This document shows positions 41,899-50,588 of a stretch of DNA of 64,000 nt, piece by piece. A program made the position numbers and the translations under genes. How positions within the stretch are numbered: the first letter of the stretch is position 1; every line of letters begins with the position of its first letter. The notes under the pieces were generated by a model. That model worked only from the letters and a program-made list of their open reading frames with translations, ran no database searches and was not told the DNA's origin. Origin of the DNA: Prolixibacteraceae bacterium JC049 (GTDB lineage: Bacteria > Bacteroidota > Bacteroidia > Bacteroidales > Prolixibacteraceae); the NCBI GenBank assembly GCA_023369685.1, contig SACZ01000004.1, forward strand, positions 496,001 through 560,000, read 5' to 3'.

Positions 41899-43692
41899 TT
41901 ATTCATTTAGCCACCAGAACATGGTTTCCCAGTTGGCATCGTACCATTTCTTAAAGTTAGTCTGACCAGGATACTCATCCTTCGACTTCAATGGCTCGGT
42001 AAATGTTGGCATTTCTAAACTAGGACTTAAGCTGTTGTTTAGCAACCACATTCTTGCTTCGTTACGATTATTATCGCCAGTAATTGGAATATCGAACCCT
42101 GTGGCACGTGCCTTATTATAAGCCACTGTATTCTCCGCCTCTTCACTAGAAGGATAAGCTGTACGAGATGGGAACTGAGTTCCTGAACCTGACGATTCGT
42201 AGTTGGCAGAACGATGAGATGCACGCAACTGAGGCAACATTGTTCTACGGTGATCGAAATAACTTTCGAAACCTAAATAGAACGATGCAATCCACTTTTG
42301 CTCGGCAATAAGTAACAACTTATCTCTTCCAGCTTCCCACTTAACGTGAGGTTGTGCTAGATATGCTGTTAAATCAGCCAATCCTTCATTGGCATATGCA
42401 CCATCGTACTTGGTATTTCCAGCAAATTCACAACCATATTGCTCTATAGAAGCCTGAATACCTTTTTGGTAATACTGGCGAGCAGCTCCTTCTCCTCCAT
42501 CAATATAGCCCTTCATGGCTGCTTCTGCCAGATTAAAGTTCAGCTCGGCATACGTTCCTAACATCATAGGATGATCTGCACAATCAGATGTTGCCTTCAT
42601 ATTTTCATCGGTAGTGATAAATGCATCACCTATTCTTGAAGCATAATCCATTCCTCCATTCCAAGAGCTGGCATCGCCATTACCAGTTGTAATACCATAT
42701 ATATGGCCAATGTATTTTACTGGTCCTGGATTGGAAGGCAACACATGTGTTGCTGGATTATCATGAACTTTTTGCACCGGCTTAGCATATACATATAAAC
42801 GAGGGTCACGCAAAGAAATCAATCGCTCTATAAATACATTACTCATAGTATTCTCACGCAACTGCCAATCCCCCATTCTAAACCATCGTGAAATACGCTC
42901 TACTCCATCAAAATTCACTGCAAAGTTATCGGCATTAGATGTAAATATTGGATAGGTATCTGCATTGCCCACAATCTCTTTCATAATTGCTTTTGCATCA
43001 TCAGGCTTGGCATTATGCATATACAAAGCCATTCTAAAACGCAAAGTGTTGGCCAATTTTTTCCATTTCTGAATGTCTCCACCAAAAATGTAATCACTTT
43101 TCTGATCAATATTCTCATCGCCAGACTTAATCATCAACCCTGCACTCTTCAATTTCTCCAAAATCTTTGGATAAACATCTTCTTGTGCATCATAAGAAAT
43201 CAGGTATTTCACCTCTTCCGAATCGTTAATTACATCGAAATAAGGAATTGGACCATCAAAAGTACATATTGTATACATCAAATAACATTCCCATATATCG
43301 GCTACTGCCTCGTAACGAGTATCTTCAATAGACTTAGCAGCACGACGTAGGTTCTTCACACTACGGATACTAGAATAAGATGGGCCCCAGATGTCACCAT
43401 CTAAATCGTGCCATGAACGATGACGATTTCCCTGACTCAAACTTTTTTGTTTCCCTGTATAAGCAGAAACTGGAGCCATTACATTTATCATTGGAGAAAT
43501 ATATCGGTCTGAGCCGTCAATCATTGGTCCGACAAAATATTTCGGATGAATAGTGGTACCTGTTGTAACCTGAGGATTATTCTTATTGGTATTGAAGTCC
43601 TCGTCCCACGTTCTGCACGAAGTAATAGCTATTAGCATAAGCAAAGCTATCCACATGCTTTTATATTGTTTTATGTTTTGCATTTGTTTCAT
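41899..43692 (-). CDS. SusD/RagB-like (SusD-like_2) nutrient-binding lipoprotein
   Basis: A 597-residue surface lipoprotein forming the lid of the SusC channel. The lipobox is LLMLIAITSC (Cys26) after MKQMQNIKQYKSMW. SusD family features are NTNKNNPQ near the start, TPR-like helices (YISPMINVMAPVSAYTGKQ, VADIWECYLMYTICTFDGPIPYFDVI, YPKILEKLKSAGLMI), RMALYMHNAKPDDAKAIMKEI, LNFNLAEAAMKGYIDGGEGAARQYYQKGIQAS and LLIAEQKWIASFYLGFESYFDHRR. The sequence type suggests peptide or unknown oligomer uptake as much as glycan, as SusD-like_2 proteins often lie apart from glycosidases. Its start is 24 bp after the SusC stop. Confidence 0.93.
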   Translation of the reverse strand: MKQMQNIKQYKSMWIALLMLIAITSCRTWDEDFNTNKNNPQVTTGTTIHPKYFVGPMIDGSDRYISPMINVMAPVSAYTGKQKSLSQGNRHRSWHDLDGDIWGPSYSSIRSVKNLRRAAKSIEDTRYEAVADIWECYLMYTICTFDGPIPYFDVINDSEEVKYLISYDAQEDVYPKILEKLKSAGLMIKSGDENIDQKSDYIFGGDIQKWKKLANTLRFRMALYMHNAKPDDAKAIMKEIVGNADTYPIFTSNADNFAVNFDGVERISRWFRMGDWQLRENTMSNVFIERLISLRDPRLYVYAKPVQKVHDNPATHVLPSNPGPVKYIGHIYGITTGNGDASSWNGGMDYASRIGDAFITTDENMKATSDCADHPMMLGTYAELNFNLAEAAMKGYIDGGEGAARQYYQKGIQASIEQYGCEFAGNTKYDGAYANEGLADLTAYLAQPHVKWEAGRDKLLLIAEQKWIASFYLGFESYFDHRRTMLPQLRASHRSANYESSGSGTQFPSRTAYPSSEEAENTVAYNKARATGFDIPITGDNNRNEARMWLLNNSLSPSLEMPTFTEPLKSKDEYPGQTNFKKWYDANWETMFWWLNE

Positions 43693-43716
43693 TTTTTTGT
43701 TTCGATAAACTACTCA

Positions 43717-46700
43717 TTAAAAGCGCATTCTCAGGTTCAAAGTAAAGCTGCGTGCCGAAGGAACTCCTCCGCCTGTGATTCCAGGAACACTACCAGCGCT
43801 ACCCGCACTTTTGAATGTCTCTGGGTCAACATGTTTCACCTTTGTCCACAAGAACAGGTTTCTTCCAGAAACAGATACTTTGAAATCTTTGAAAGGAGTT
43901 TTGTTCAACCACTTTTTAGGCAAGTTGTACCCCAAGTTCATCTCTTTCAATTTCACAAATGATCCATCTACAATCCAGATATCATTAATCTCTCCATCGG
44001 TCATGAAATCGCCCCAGTAACTTTCAGCATTCACCTCATCACCTGGCTTAAACGGACGAATGCCTTCTGGTGACTCCCAAACGCCATCTGGTAAAACACC
44101 ACCAGTACGACCAGCCACTGTTCTTTTGTCCAAACCATTGCTTACAAAGCTTTTTTCAAAACCGTTGTAAACAGAGTTACCCACGTTAGCAAAGAACATA
44201 AACGACAAGCTAGCATTCTTGTATTTGAATTCATTACTCCATGAACCAATCCAGTCAGGATTATAATATCCAATAATTTTTTTATCACTACGTGGAAGGT
44301 CTTTACTTCCATCGAAGAACAATTTTCCATCGTATGCTTTTAACGAAGCATCGTGCTTGGCCGGATCGTACTCAAATTTTCGGGCTACACGCGAATAGAT
44401 AGCACCACGACGCTGACCTACAAAGTCGTAAGTAAACAATCGGTAATCGATGTTGTGAGTAATGGCATATTCGGGATTCTCAGGATCCAGGTTCACCACT
44501 TTGGTGCGATCCATCGACCAGTTTACACTAGTATTCCACTGGAAGTTCTTCGTTTTAACTGGAGTAGCACTCACCGTTAATTCTAAACCGTTACTCTTCA
44601 CCTCACCAATATTTCGAATAATCTTATCGTATCCCGAAATAGGACTCACATTCATACTCCAAATCTGATTCTTAGTCTTTACCGTGTAGTAAGTTAAATC
44701 GACATTCAATCTATTATTGAATAAGATGGCTTGTGCTCCAAATTCCAATGAGTTGGAGTACTCAGGCTTCAGATTCGGATTACTCTTTACTCGGTCCTCT
44801 GTGATACTTGCAACGCCACCACTACCGGCAGTAAAGCGATAGAAAGGATCTAACTGGAAAGGAGTAGTCGCATTACCAACACCTGCGTAGTTGGCTTTCA
44901 CTTTCAACAAGTTCACCTTGTCGCTCATCTTAAACATCTTGTTAAGCAACACACTCAAACTTGCCGATGGATAGAAAAACGAGTCATTCTTCTTGTATAA
45001 CAATGTCGAATTCCAGTCGTTACGAGCAGTTACATCAAGATACACCATTCCTTTGTAGCCCAAGTTCACAAATCCGTATAACGCATTGGTTTTATGGTGC
45101 AAGTCGTAAGCATTATTTACTGTTGGATAAGTACGATAGTTGCCTAGATTATAAACTCCCGCAATCAATAACTGCGATGATTCACCATTAATCCAGCTAC
45201 CATCCGACGACATCATGTTTCCTCCAAACGATGCCACCATTGATAAATCGCTATTGATTTTCTTATTCCATGTTAAAAGGAAGTCAGTATTTACCTCATG
45301 CCCTTTCGACATTCCGGTCTTAAACATTCCATACTGATTGTTAGGCCCTTCAGTAGTTACTTGTTCTTTATAGCGGTGCTCACGAACATAACCGTTAACT
45401 CCGGTACGAAGCAATAGCTTCAGTTCTTTACTTAGGTTGAAGTTCAACGATAGATTACCAATTAGTTTTTCATTCACCCAGAAATTGGTGTTTTCATATA
45501 AGCTGAAGTAAGGATTATCTGAATTGTCTAACCACTGACGTTGCTTCTCGCCCTTTTTCACCCAATAGTTACGTAGCTGTCCTAAGTCAACATTAGTAGG
45601 CCACATACGTGGATCCATACCTTTATCGTTGTCACTTTTAGTTCGTGCATATTTGATATTGGCTTTGATATCCAACAGGCCATCCATGAAGTTCCATCCC
45701 GAAGTAACATCCACACGATTTTCGTTGTACTTTGTATTTGGAATCATACCATTCTGACGAACATCGGTAAATGAAACCCTGAAACGACCAGTTTTATTGT
45801 CACCTGCCAACGAAACGTTATTGGTTAGAATAGAACCAGTTTCGTAGAAGTCTTTAATATTATTCGGATTCGATTTCCAAACGTTAGATCCCCACTTCTG
45901 GTCAATCTTTTGTCCTTCGAATTTAGGTCCCCAACTTTTATATACGTTAGAGCTATACTCTCCTCCTGATCCCTGACCATAAGCGCTTTGCACCTCAGGA
46001 AGAACAGCAGGATTTTGCAAACTTAAACTTGAATTTACTTCAATATTTAAACGACCATTCTGTGGTCCCTCTTTTGTCGTTAAAAGAATAACTCCGGCTC
46101 CGGCTCTTGATCCGTAAAGTGCTGCAGCTGCTGGCCCTTTCAGTACCGAAATAGACTCAATATCCTCACTGGCAATATCGTTAATGCTACGAGCTGGAAC
46201 ACCATCTACTACATACATTGGTTCGTTTTTACCTGCCAAAGAAGTTTCTCCTCGAATAACAATACGAGAACCACCACCGGCAAGGCCACCGCCTCCTTGA
46301 GTAATATGTACACCCGAAACTTTTCCAGCCAACGAGTTAACCACATCCAACTCTTTCGACTCTACCACTTTGTTTCCATCCACTTTCTGAACAGCATACC
46401 CCAGTGCTTTTTTCTCGCGCGAAAGACCAAGTGCAGTTACCACCACTTCGTCTACATTAATATCTTCTTCTTCCAGAACAATATTAATGGACTTTTGACC
46501 AGTGAAAGGAACTTCCTGCTTTTTCATTCCTACAAATGAGAAAACAATAGCTTCACTTCCTTCTGGTACTTCTAGCTCGTAAACTCCATCGATATTAGTA
46601 ACAATACCAATTGCTGTACCTTTCACAACCACCGAAACTCCAGGAATAGGCTCTCCCGATCGATCGGTAACTTTTCCTGTTAGTTGCTTTTTAGCTTGAT

Positions 46701-47085
46701 TATTAGCGGCAACACGTTGGTTAATGTTGGCCTTAGTAATGGCCACATAATTATCTACCACTTTATAGTTAAACTTCTCGTCTTTAAGTAATTTATCCAT
46801 AACTTGATAAATAGTGGCACCTTTGAATTCCACATTCTGCCACTTCACGTTCTTTACCTCTTCGGTTTTATAGAAGAAATAAAAGTCCGATTGTTCTTCA
46901 ATATTTTCCAAAACATCAATCATACTCGCTTCCTTCATATTCAGGTTAAGCTGCGTATTCTGACTGTATGTTTTCGCAAAAACATTAAACGATAAAATCA
47001 GGCTTAGCAATATGGTTAATTTCATTATCACTAAATTTTTGGACATACTGCTCCCATGAACAGTACTGTTTAAATTTTTTTTCAT
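43717..47085 (-). CDS. SusC/RagA TonB-linked outer membrane transporter with STN domain
   Basis: An 1122-residue TonB-dependent receptor. A signal peptide (KLTILLSLILSFNVFAKTYSQ) is followed by an STN secretin/TonB N-terminal domain (~45-115: MKEASMIDVLENIEEQSDFYFFYKTEEVKN), a carboxypeptidase-like domain (~130-205: TGKVTDRSGEPIPGVSVVVKGTAIGIVTN), the TonB box region (EVVVTALG), plug (LAGKVSGVHITQ, YVVDGVPARS, SVLKGPAAAALYGSRAGAGVILLTTK) and barrel ending in SFTLNLRMRF. The STN domain marks a transducing receptor that signals to the FecR-like anti-sigma encoded upstream. Alternative starts exist at codons 14 and 21. Confidence 0.96.
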   Translation of the reverse strand: MKKNLNSTVHGSSMSKNLVIMKLTILLSLILSFNVFAKTYSQNTQLNLNMKEASMIDVLENIEEQSDFYFFYKTEEVKNVKWQNVEFKGATIYQVMDKLLKDEKFNYKVVDNYVAITKANINQRVAANNQAKKQLTGKVTDRSGEPIPGVSVVVKGTAIGIVTNIDGVYELEVPEGSEAIVFSFVGMKKQEVPFTGQKSINIVLEEEDINVDEVVVTALGLSREKKALGYAVQKVDGNKVVESKELDVVNSLAGKVSGVHITQGGGGLAGGGSRIVIRGETSLAGKNEPMYVVDGVPARSINDIASEDIESISVLKGPAAAALYGSRAGAGVILLTTKEGPQNGRLNIEVNSSLSLQNPAVLPEVQSAYGQGSGGEYSSNVYKSWGPKFEGQKIDQKWGSNVWKSNPNNIKDFYETGSILTNNVSLAGDNKTGRFRVSFTDVRQNGMIPNTKYNENRVDVTSGWNFMDGLLDIKANIKYARTKSDNDKGMDPRMWPTNVDLGQLRNYWVKKGEKQRQWLDNSDNPYFSLYENTNFWVNEKLIGNLSLNFNLSKELKLLLRTGVNGYVREHRYKEQVTTEGPNNQYGMFKTGMSKGHEVNTDFLLTWNKKINSDLSMVASFGGNMMSSDGSWINGESSQLLIAGVYNLGNYRTYPTVNNAYDLHHKTNALYGFVNLGYKGMVYLDVTARNDWNSTLLYKKNDSFFYPSASLSVLLNKMFKMSDKVNLLKVKANYAGVGNATTPFQLDPFYRFTAGSGGVASITEDRVKSNPNLKPEYSNSLEFGAQAILFNNRLNVDLTYYTVKTKNQIWSMNVSPISGYDKIIRNIGEVKSNGLELTVSATPVKTKNFQWNTSVNWSMDRTKVVNLDPENPEYAITHNIDYRLFTYDFVGQRRGAIYSRVARKFEYDPAKHDASLKAYDGKLFFDGSKDLPRSDKKIIGYYNPDWIGSWSNEFKYKNASLSFMFFANVGNSVYNGFEKSFVSNGLDKRTVAGRTGGVLPDGVWESPEGIRPFKPGDEVNAESYWGDFMTDGEINDIWIVDGSFVKLKEMNLGYNLPKKWLNKTPFKDFKVSVSGRNLFLWTKVKHVDPETFKSAGSAGSVPGITGGGVPSARSFTLNLRMRF

Positions 47086-47233
47086 AGTTTTGATTGGCTA
47101 TTAATGTTTAGAATAATAGTTAAGGCTTGAGCAATACACTTTGTATTATCTTGCCCGGAGTCGGAAAATCTCGCACATTTTCCGACTTTTCTTTTTTAGG
47201 TTAGTATGCAAACTTTATTTCATTGGCTAATCG

Positions 47234-48223
47234 TTATTTAATAATCACAATTCGCTTATTGTCTTTTTCTTTTATTTCGTAGTGAATACCCGAAGTAATT
47301 TGCAACACCTCGAACACTTGTTCCAGCTGTTTATTCTTCAACAAAGTTCCACCATATAATTGTTTAGCTACTGCTTCGTTCTCTAGCACAACCTCTACAT
47401 CGTACCAGCGCTCTATCATTTTAAAGAATTCGCCCAATGGTTTGTTCTTTAATACGACATAACCATCTTTCCAACTGGAATACATTTCGGTATCTACTTT
47501 TTTAAGCACCCACTTCTTTGCTCCTTTTTCGTAGCTAATCATCTGTCCGGGAACAATTTGTTTCGATCGCTTTAAGTAAGGTACTTCAGCCATAATTCGT
47601 CCTTCCACCAATGTAGCCGATGCTTCTTTCTCGTCGGGATAAGCTCTGAAGTTAAATTCGGTACCTGTCACCATTATATTCATCATCGGGTTATCGATCC
47701 AAAATGGTTGAGATTTATTGGTTTTTACTTTCAGAAATGCTTCTCCTGAAATACTTACCCGCCTATTGCTTTTATGGAATGCCGCCGGATAACTAATGGT
47801 AGAACCTGAGTTTAGCCACACCTGACTACTGTCGGGCAACATTACCTGAGCCATTTGTCCCATTGGCACTGTAACCGTGCTTATCAGCACATTATCATGT
47901 TCTTGTGAAAGGTGACTATTAATCCAAAATCCCATTACAAATGCTGCCACTAAAGCGGCTGCATATTTGGCACTCTTATGCCATAACTTAACCATTCTTC
48001 TGTTAGTTCTTTTAGCTATTTTTTGGTCAACAGCTTTTAAGTTTCGATTTATAGTATTTGGAGACAATCCTTTTTCCAAAGTATTCAGCTCCCAGCTGTT
48101 CTTCAATGCAGCATATTCTGCAACGGCAGCTTCATCGTCTAAATCAATGTCATTTAACACATCTACCTTCTCGGCAGAAGTCATTCGTCCACTTATAAAT
48201 CGTATTACTTGTAATATCTCCAT
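47234..48223 (-). CDS. FecR-like anti-sigma factor
   Basis: A 329-residue inner-membrane protein. The cytosolic N-terminus (1-~85) should bind the ECF sigma; one membrane helix is at ~87-107 (YAAALVAAFVMGFWINSHL); the periplasmic FecR domain has VTVPMGQMAQVMLPDSSQVWLNSGSTISYP, VSISGEAFLKVKTNKSQPFWID, GTEFNFRAYPDEKEASATLVEG and a C-terminal DUF4974/STN-like part (PLGEFFKMIERWYDVEVVLEN). It lies between the sigma gene and susC, so substrate binding at SusC probably releases the sigma factor through it. Confidence 0.95.
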   Translation of the reverse strand: MEILQVIRFISGRMTSAEKVDVLNDIDLDDEAAVAEYAALKNSWELNTLEKGLSPNTINRNLKAVDQKIAKRTNRRMVKLWHKSAKYAAALVAAFVMGFWINSHLSQEHDNVLISTVTVPMGQMAQVMLPDSSQVWLNSGSTISYPAAFHKSNRRVSISGEAFLKVKTNKSQPFWIDNPMMNIMVTGTEFNFRAYPDEKEASATLVEGRIMAEVPYLKRSKQIVPGQMISYEKGAKKWVLKKVDTEMYSSWKDGYVVLKNKPLGEFFKMIERWYDVEVVLENEAVAKQLYGGTLLKNKQLEQVFEVLQITSGIHYEIKEKDNKRIVIIK

Positions 48224-48316
48224 CTTCTATTTTGCCTTAACACACCCCATTTATTGGTTGCATTCATATATATATCCGGCAAGAAAGGAAATACCCTGAT
48301 AGGAAAAGTGATTTTT

Positions 48317-48907
48317 TTATGAAAGGAATAAAAAAGTAAGCATACTCAGGTAGTCTTTTAGGTTTTCCCTGAACAACTTAAGCGCCTTACTCATCTGTGT
48401 TTCAACTGTTTTGACAGATATTCCTAATTCTTCTGCAATTTCCCTGTATTTTTTATCCTCGAACCGGCTCATTTCAAAAATTCTTCGACACTGAGGGGGT
48501 AATTGCTTTAAAGTATCCTGAATTAGTCGTTCCATCTCTAAAAAAGAGAATTCAGATGTGTCTAAACGGTTTAAAGCGATTTGATTTAAGGTTAATTCTT
48601 TTTTTTGTTGTTCGGTAAATGATTTGTACTTCTCTTTTACCTTCAAGTGGTCGATAAACTTAATGCATTTGTTCTTGCTCACGGTATAAAGCCATGCATT
48701 TAAGTTAACATCAGCATTGAATTTATGGCGCTGCACCCAAAACTCCACAAATACGTCCTGGATAATATCTTCAGCCACATTCTCGTTGGCAAGATATCCC
48801 TTTGCAAAGTGAAATAATCGTGGGAAATAGGCATTAAAGATCAACTCAAATACATGGCGATCATCCTCTTGTAATCTGAGTATTATCTCTTTATCGTTAA
48901 GCACCAT
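48317..48907 (-). CDS. ECF RNA polymerase sigma factor (sigma-70 family)
   Basis: A 196-residue ECF sigma of the Bacteroidota FecI-like group. Region 2 is FELIFNAYFPRLFHFAKGYLANENVAEDIIQDVFVEFWVQ followed by LNAWLYTVSKNKCIKFIDHLK; region 4 is LPPQCRRIFEMSRFEDKKYREIAEELGISVKTVETQMSKALKLFRENL. It is the first gene of the sigma-FecR-SusC-SusD unit and probably controls it. It gives a useful local comparison for the sigma domain fused to the TIR-NACHT protein, which has the same region 2 and region 4 patterns. Confidence 0.97.
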   Translation of the reverse strand: MVLNDKEIILRLQEDDRHVFELIFNAYFPRLFHFAKGYLANENVAEDIIQDVFVEFWVQRHKFNADVNLNAWLYTVSKNKCIKFIDHLKVKEKYKSFTEQQKKELTLNQIALNRLDTSEFSFLEMERLIQDTLKQLPPQCRRIFEMSRFEDKKYREIAEELGISVKTVETQMSKALKLFRENLKDYLSMLTFLFLS

Positions 48908-49485
48908 TAAAAGCTGTTTAGTTGTTTGTCACTCGAAAATTACCTTTTTCCATTTAAAAACAAAAAAAACTAGCATGTTATTGAATCAAGTAACTGCATT
49001 GTTTCGTTATTGAAACAATGTCTTTTTGGAACATTGACCCCTTTCAGAGATCTAAGTCGACCGCTAATTATCCACGGACTACACCCGTGGTAATTCAAAG
49101 TTTAGCTCCCTTCGGGAATTATTTCAAAAAAATATCCCACGAAGTGGGTAAATATCAATTAGAGGCTGTCCAAAAAGCTTATTTATAATTTATTGAACTA
49201 ATGGTTTATAAGTCACCACTTGGTTTATCACCCCTAAATCCCCTGAAGGGGACTTAAGCCTCCTCTTTAGGGGAGGTTTGGTGGGGTAACGAGAAAAGTA
49301 GGTTATAAACTGAAAGTTCGATTTCAAATGAATTTACTTTTTGGACAACCTCATAACCAAACAACTTTAAATGCAGCCACGAAGTGGTTGAACTTTCCAA
49401 AGTGATTTCCAATGGCTAATTGGCTTGTTAAATCGAATCGATTAACTTCGTAAAAAAATTAACTCACTCATAAAAACCATGGACT
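48908..49485. other. 578-bp intergenic region with palindromes and a MITE-like element
   Basis: No gene seen. Contains a perfect 9-bp hairpin CATTGTTTC/GAAACAATG at 48997-49020 followed by T residues, a CCACGG/CCGTGG palindrome around 49071-49090, and the terminal-inverted-repeat element at 49162-49352. Short phrases such as CCACGAAGTGG recur at about 49138 and 49379, typical of scattered Bacteroidota palindromic repeats. Confidence 0.55.
49162..49352. mobile_element. MITE-like element with 16-bp terminal inverted repeats
   Basis: GAGGCTGTCCAAAAAG (49162-49177) faces CTTTTTGGACAACCTC (49337-49352); 15 of 16 bases match as an inverted repeat. The ends resemble those of common transposase-bearing insertion sequences. 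The 191-bp interior has no reading frame but holds a GC-rich palindromic part (CCCCTGAAGGGG and CCTCCTCTTTAGGGGAGG, about 49229-49290). No clear target-site duplication was found, so mobilisation by a transposase elsewhere is inference. Confidence 0.6.
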
Positions 49486-50508
49486 ATGAACAAGTGGATC
49501 TACGCACTACTTTTATTCCTTTTTATAGGATGTAAACAAGAAACCGAACTCAAAGTCCTTCAGTTCAACATTTGGCAAGAAGGCACCGTTGTGCCGGGAG
49601 GCTTTGATGCTATTATTGAAGAAATAATACGGTCGGATGCTGATCTGATTGCATTAAGCGAAGTTCGTAACTACAACAATACCAGTTTAGACAAACGGCT
49701 GGTAGAAGCCTTAAAACAAAAAGGACAAACTTACTATGCTCAACGGAGCGAAGACTCAGGCTTACTCTCTCGTTATCCCATTCTTTCGCAAGAGGCACTT
49801 TATCCCGTAAAAAACGATCAAGGATCAATTACCAAGGCAATTATCGATGTAAAAGGCAAGAAAGTGGCATTTTACAGTGCTCACCTCGACTACAGACATT
49901 GTAGTTTGTATTTACCAAGGGGATATGATGGTTCTACATGGGCCAAGCTTCCTCAATCTATAACAGATATTGCAGCCATTGCACATGATAATTTTATGTC
50001 GAAACGCGATGAAGCCATTCAAGCTTTTATACAAGATGCAGAGAAAGAATCAGAACAGGTAGATGCCATTATTCTGGCAGGCGATTTCAACGAACCATCG
50101 CATTTAGATTGGACAGAAGCCACAAAAGATCTTTTCGATCACAATGGAGTTGTTATGCCATGGCAAAACACATTATCACTGGAGCAAGCAGGCTTTATTG
50201 ATGCATACCGCCAGCAATACCCTAATCCTGTGACTCATCCGGGCTTTACTTTTCCGGCCGATAACCCATTGGTGGATATTAAGAAACTGGCTTGGAGTCC
50301 TACGGCCGATGATCGAGATCGAATTGATTTTATATTTTACCTCGATCGGGAAAATATTGCATTGAATAATATAAAGATTGTAGGGCCCAAAGGTAGTATT
50401 GTTCGTAATCAAAGGGTAGAAGAATCGTCGTACGATCCGTTTGAATTACCACTGAATGTTTGGCCTACCGACCATAAAGCGGTATGGGCTAGCTTTACCT
50501 TGAAGTAA
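49486..50508 (+). CDS. Endonuclease/exonuclease/phosphatase-fold lipoprotein
   Basis: A 340-residue exported lipoprotein (lipobox LLLFLFIGC, Cys16). The EEP fold is clear: LKVLQFNIWQEG (metal-binding Asn), DADLIALSEVRN (metal-binding Glu), GLLSRYPI, VAFYSAHLDYRHC (His/Asp), IILAGDFNEPSHLDW, and the terminal PTDHKAVWASF. Secreted Bacteroidota EEP proteins include phosphodiesterases, sphingomyelinase-like enzymes and inositol-phosphate phosphatases; the substrate cannot be told. It is convergent with the GH116 gene and shares its terminator region. Confidence 0.88.
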   Translation: MNKWIYALLLFLFIGCKQETELKVLQFNIWQEGTVVPGGFDAIIEEIIRSDADLIALSEVRNYNNTSLDKRLVEALKQKGQTYYAQRSEDSGLLSRYPILSQEALYPVKNDQGSITKAIIDVKGKKVAFYSAHLDYRHCSLYLPRGYDGSTWAKLPQSITDIAAIAHDNFMSKRDEAIQAFIQDAEKESEQVDAIILAGDFNEPSHLDWTEATKDLFDHNGVVMPWQNTLSLEQAGFIDAYRQQYPNPVTHPGFTFPADNPLVDIKKLAWSPTADDRDRIDFIFYLDRENIALNNIKIVGPKGSIVRNQRVEESSYDPFELPLNVWPTDHKAVWASFTLK

Positions 50509-50513
50509 GGACA

Positions 50514-50546
50514 AAAAAGGCTGCCTAACATTATACCAGGCAGCCT
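50514..50546 (-). terminator. Terminator of the GH116 operon
   Basis: AGGCTGCCT (50518-50526) pairs perfectly with AGGCAGCCT (50538-50546). On the minus strand the stem is followed by a T run (complement of 50512-50517). Confidence 0.88.
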
Positions 50547-50588
50547 AACAGAGTTGTTGAAAGTATCAACTTCTCCATTTACATCGCA

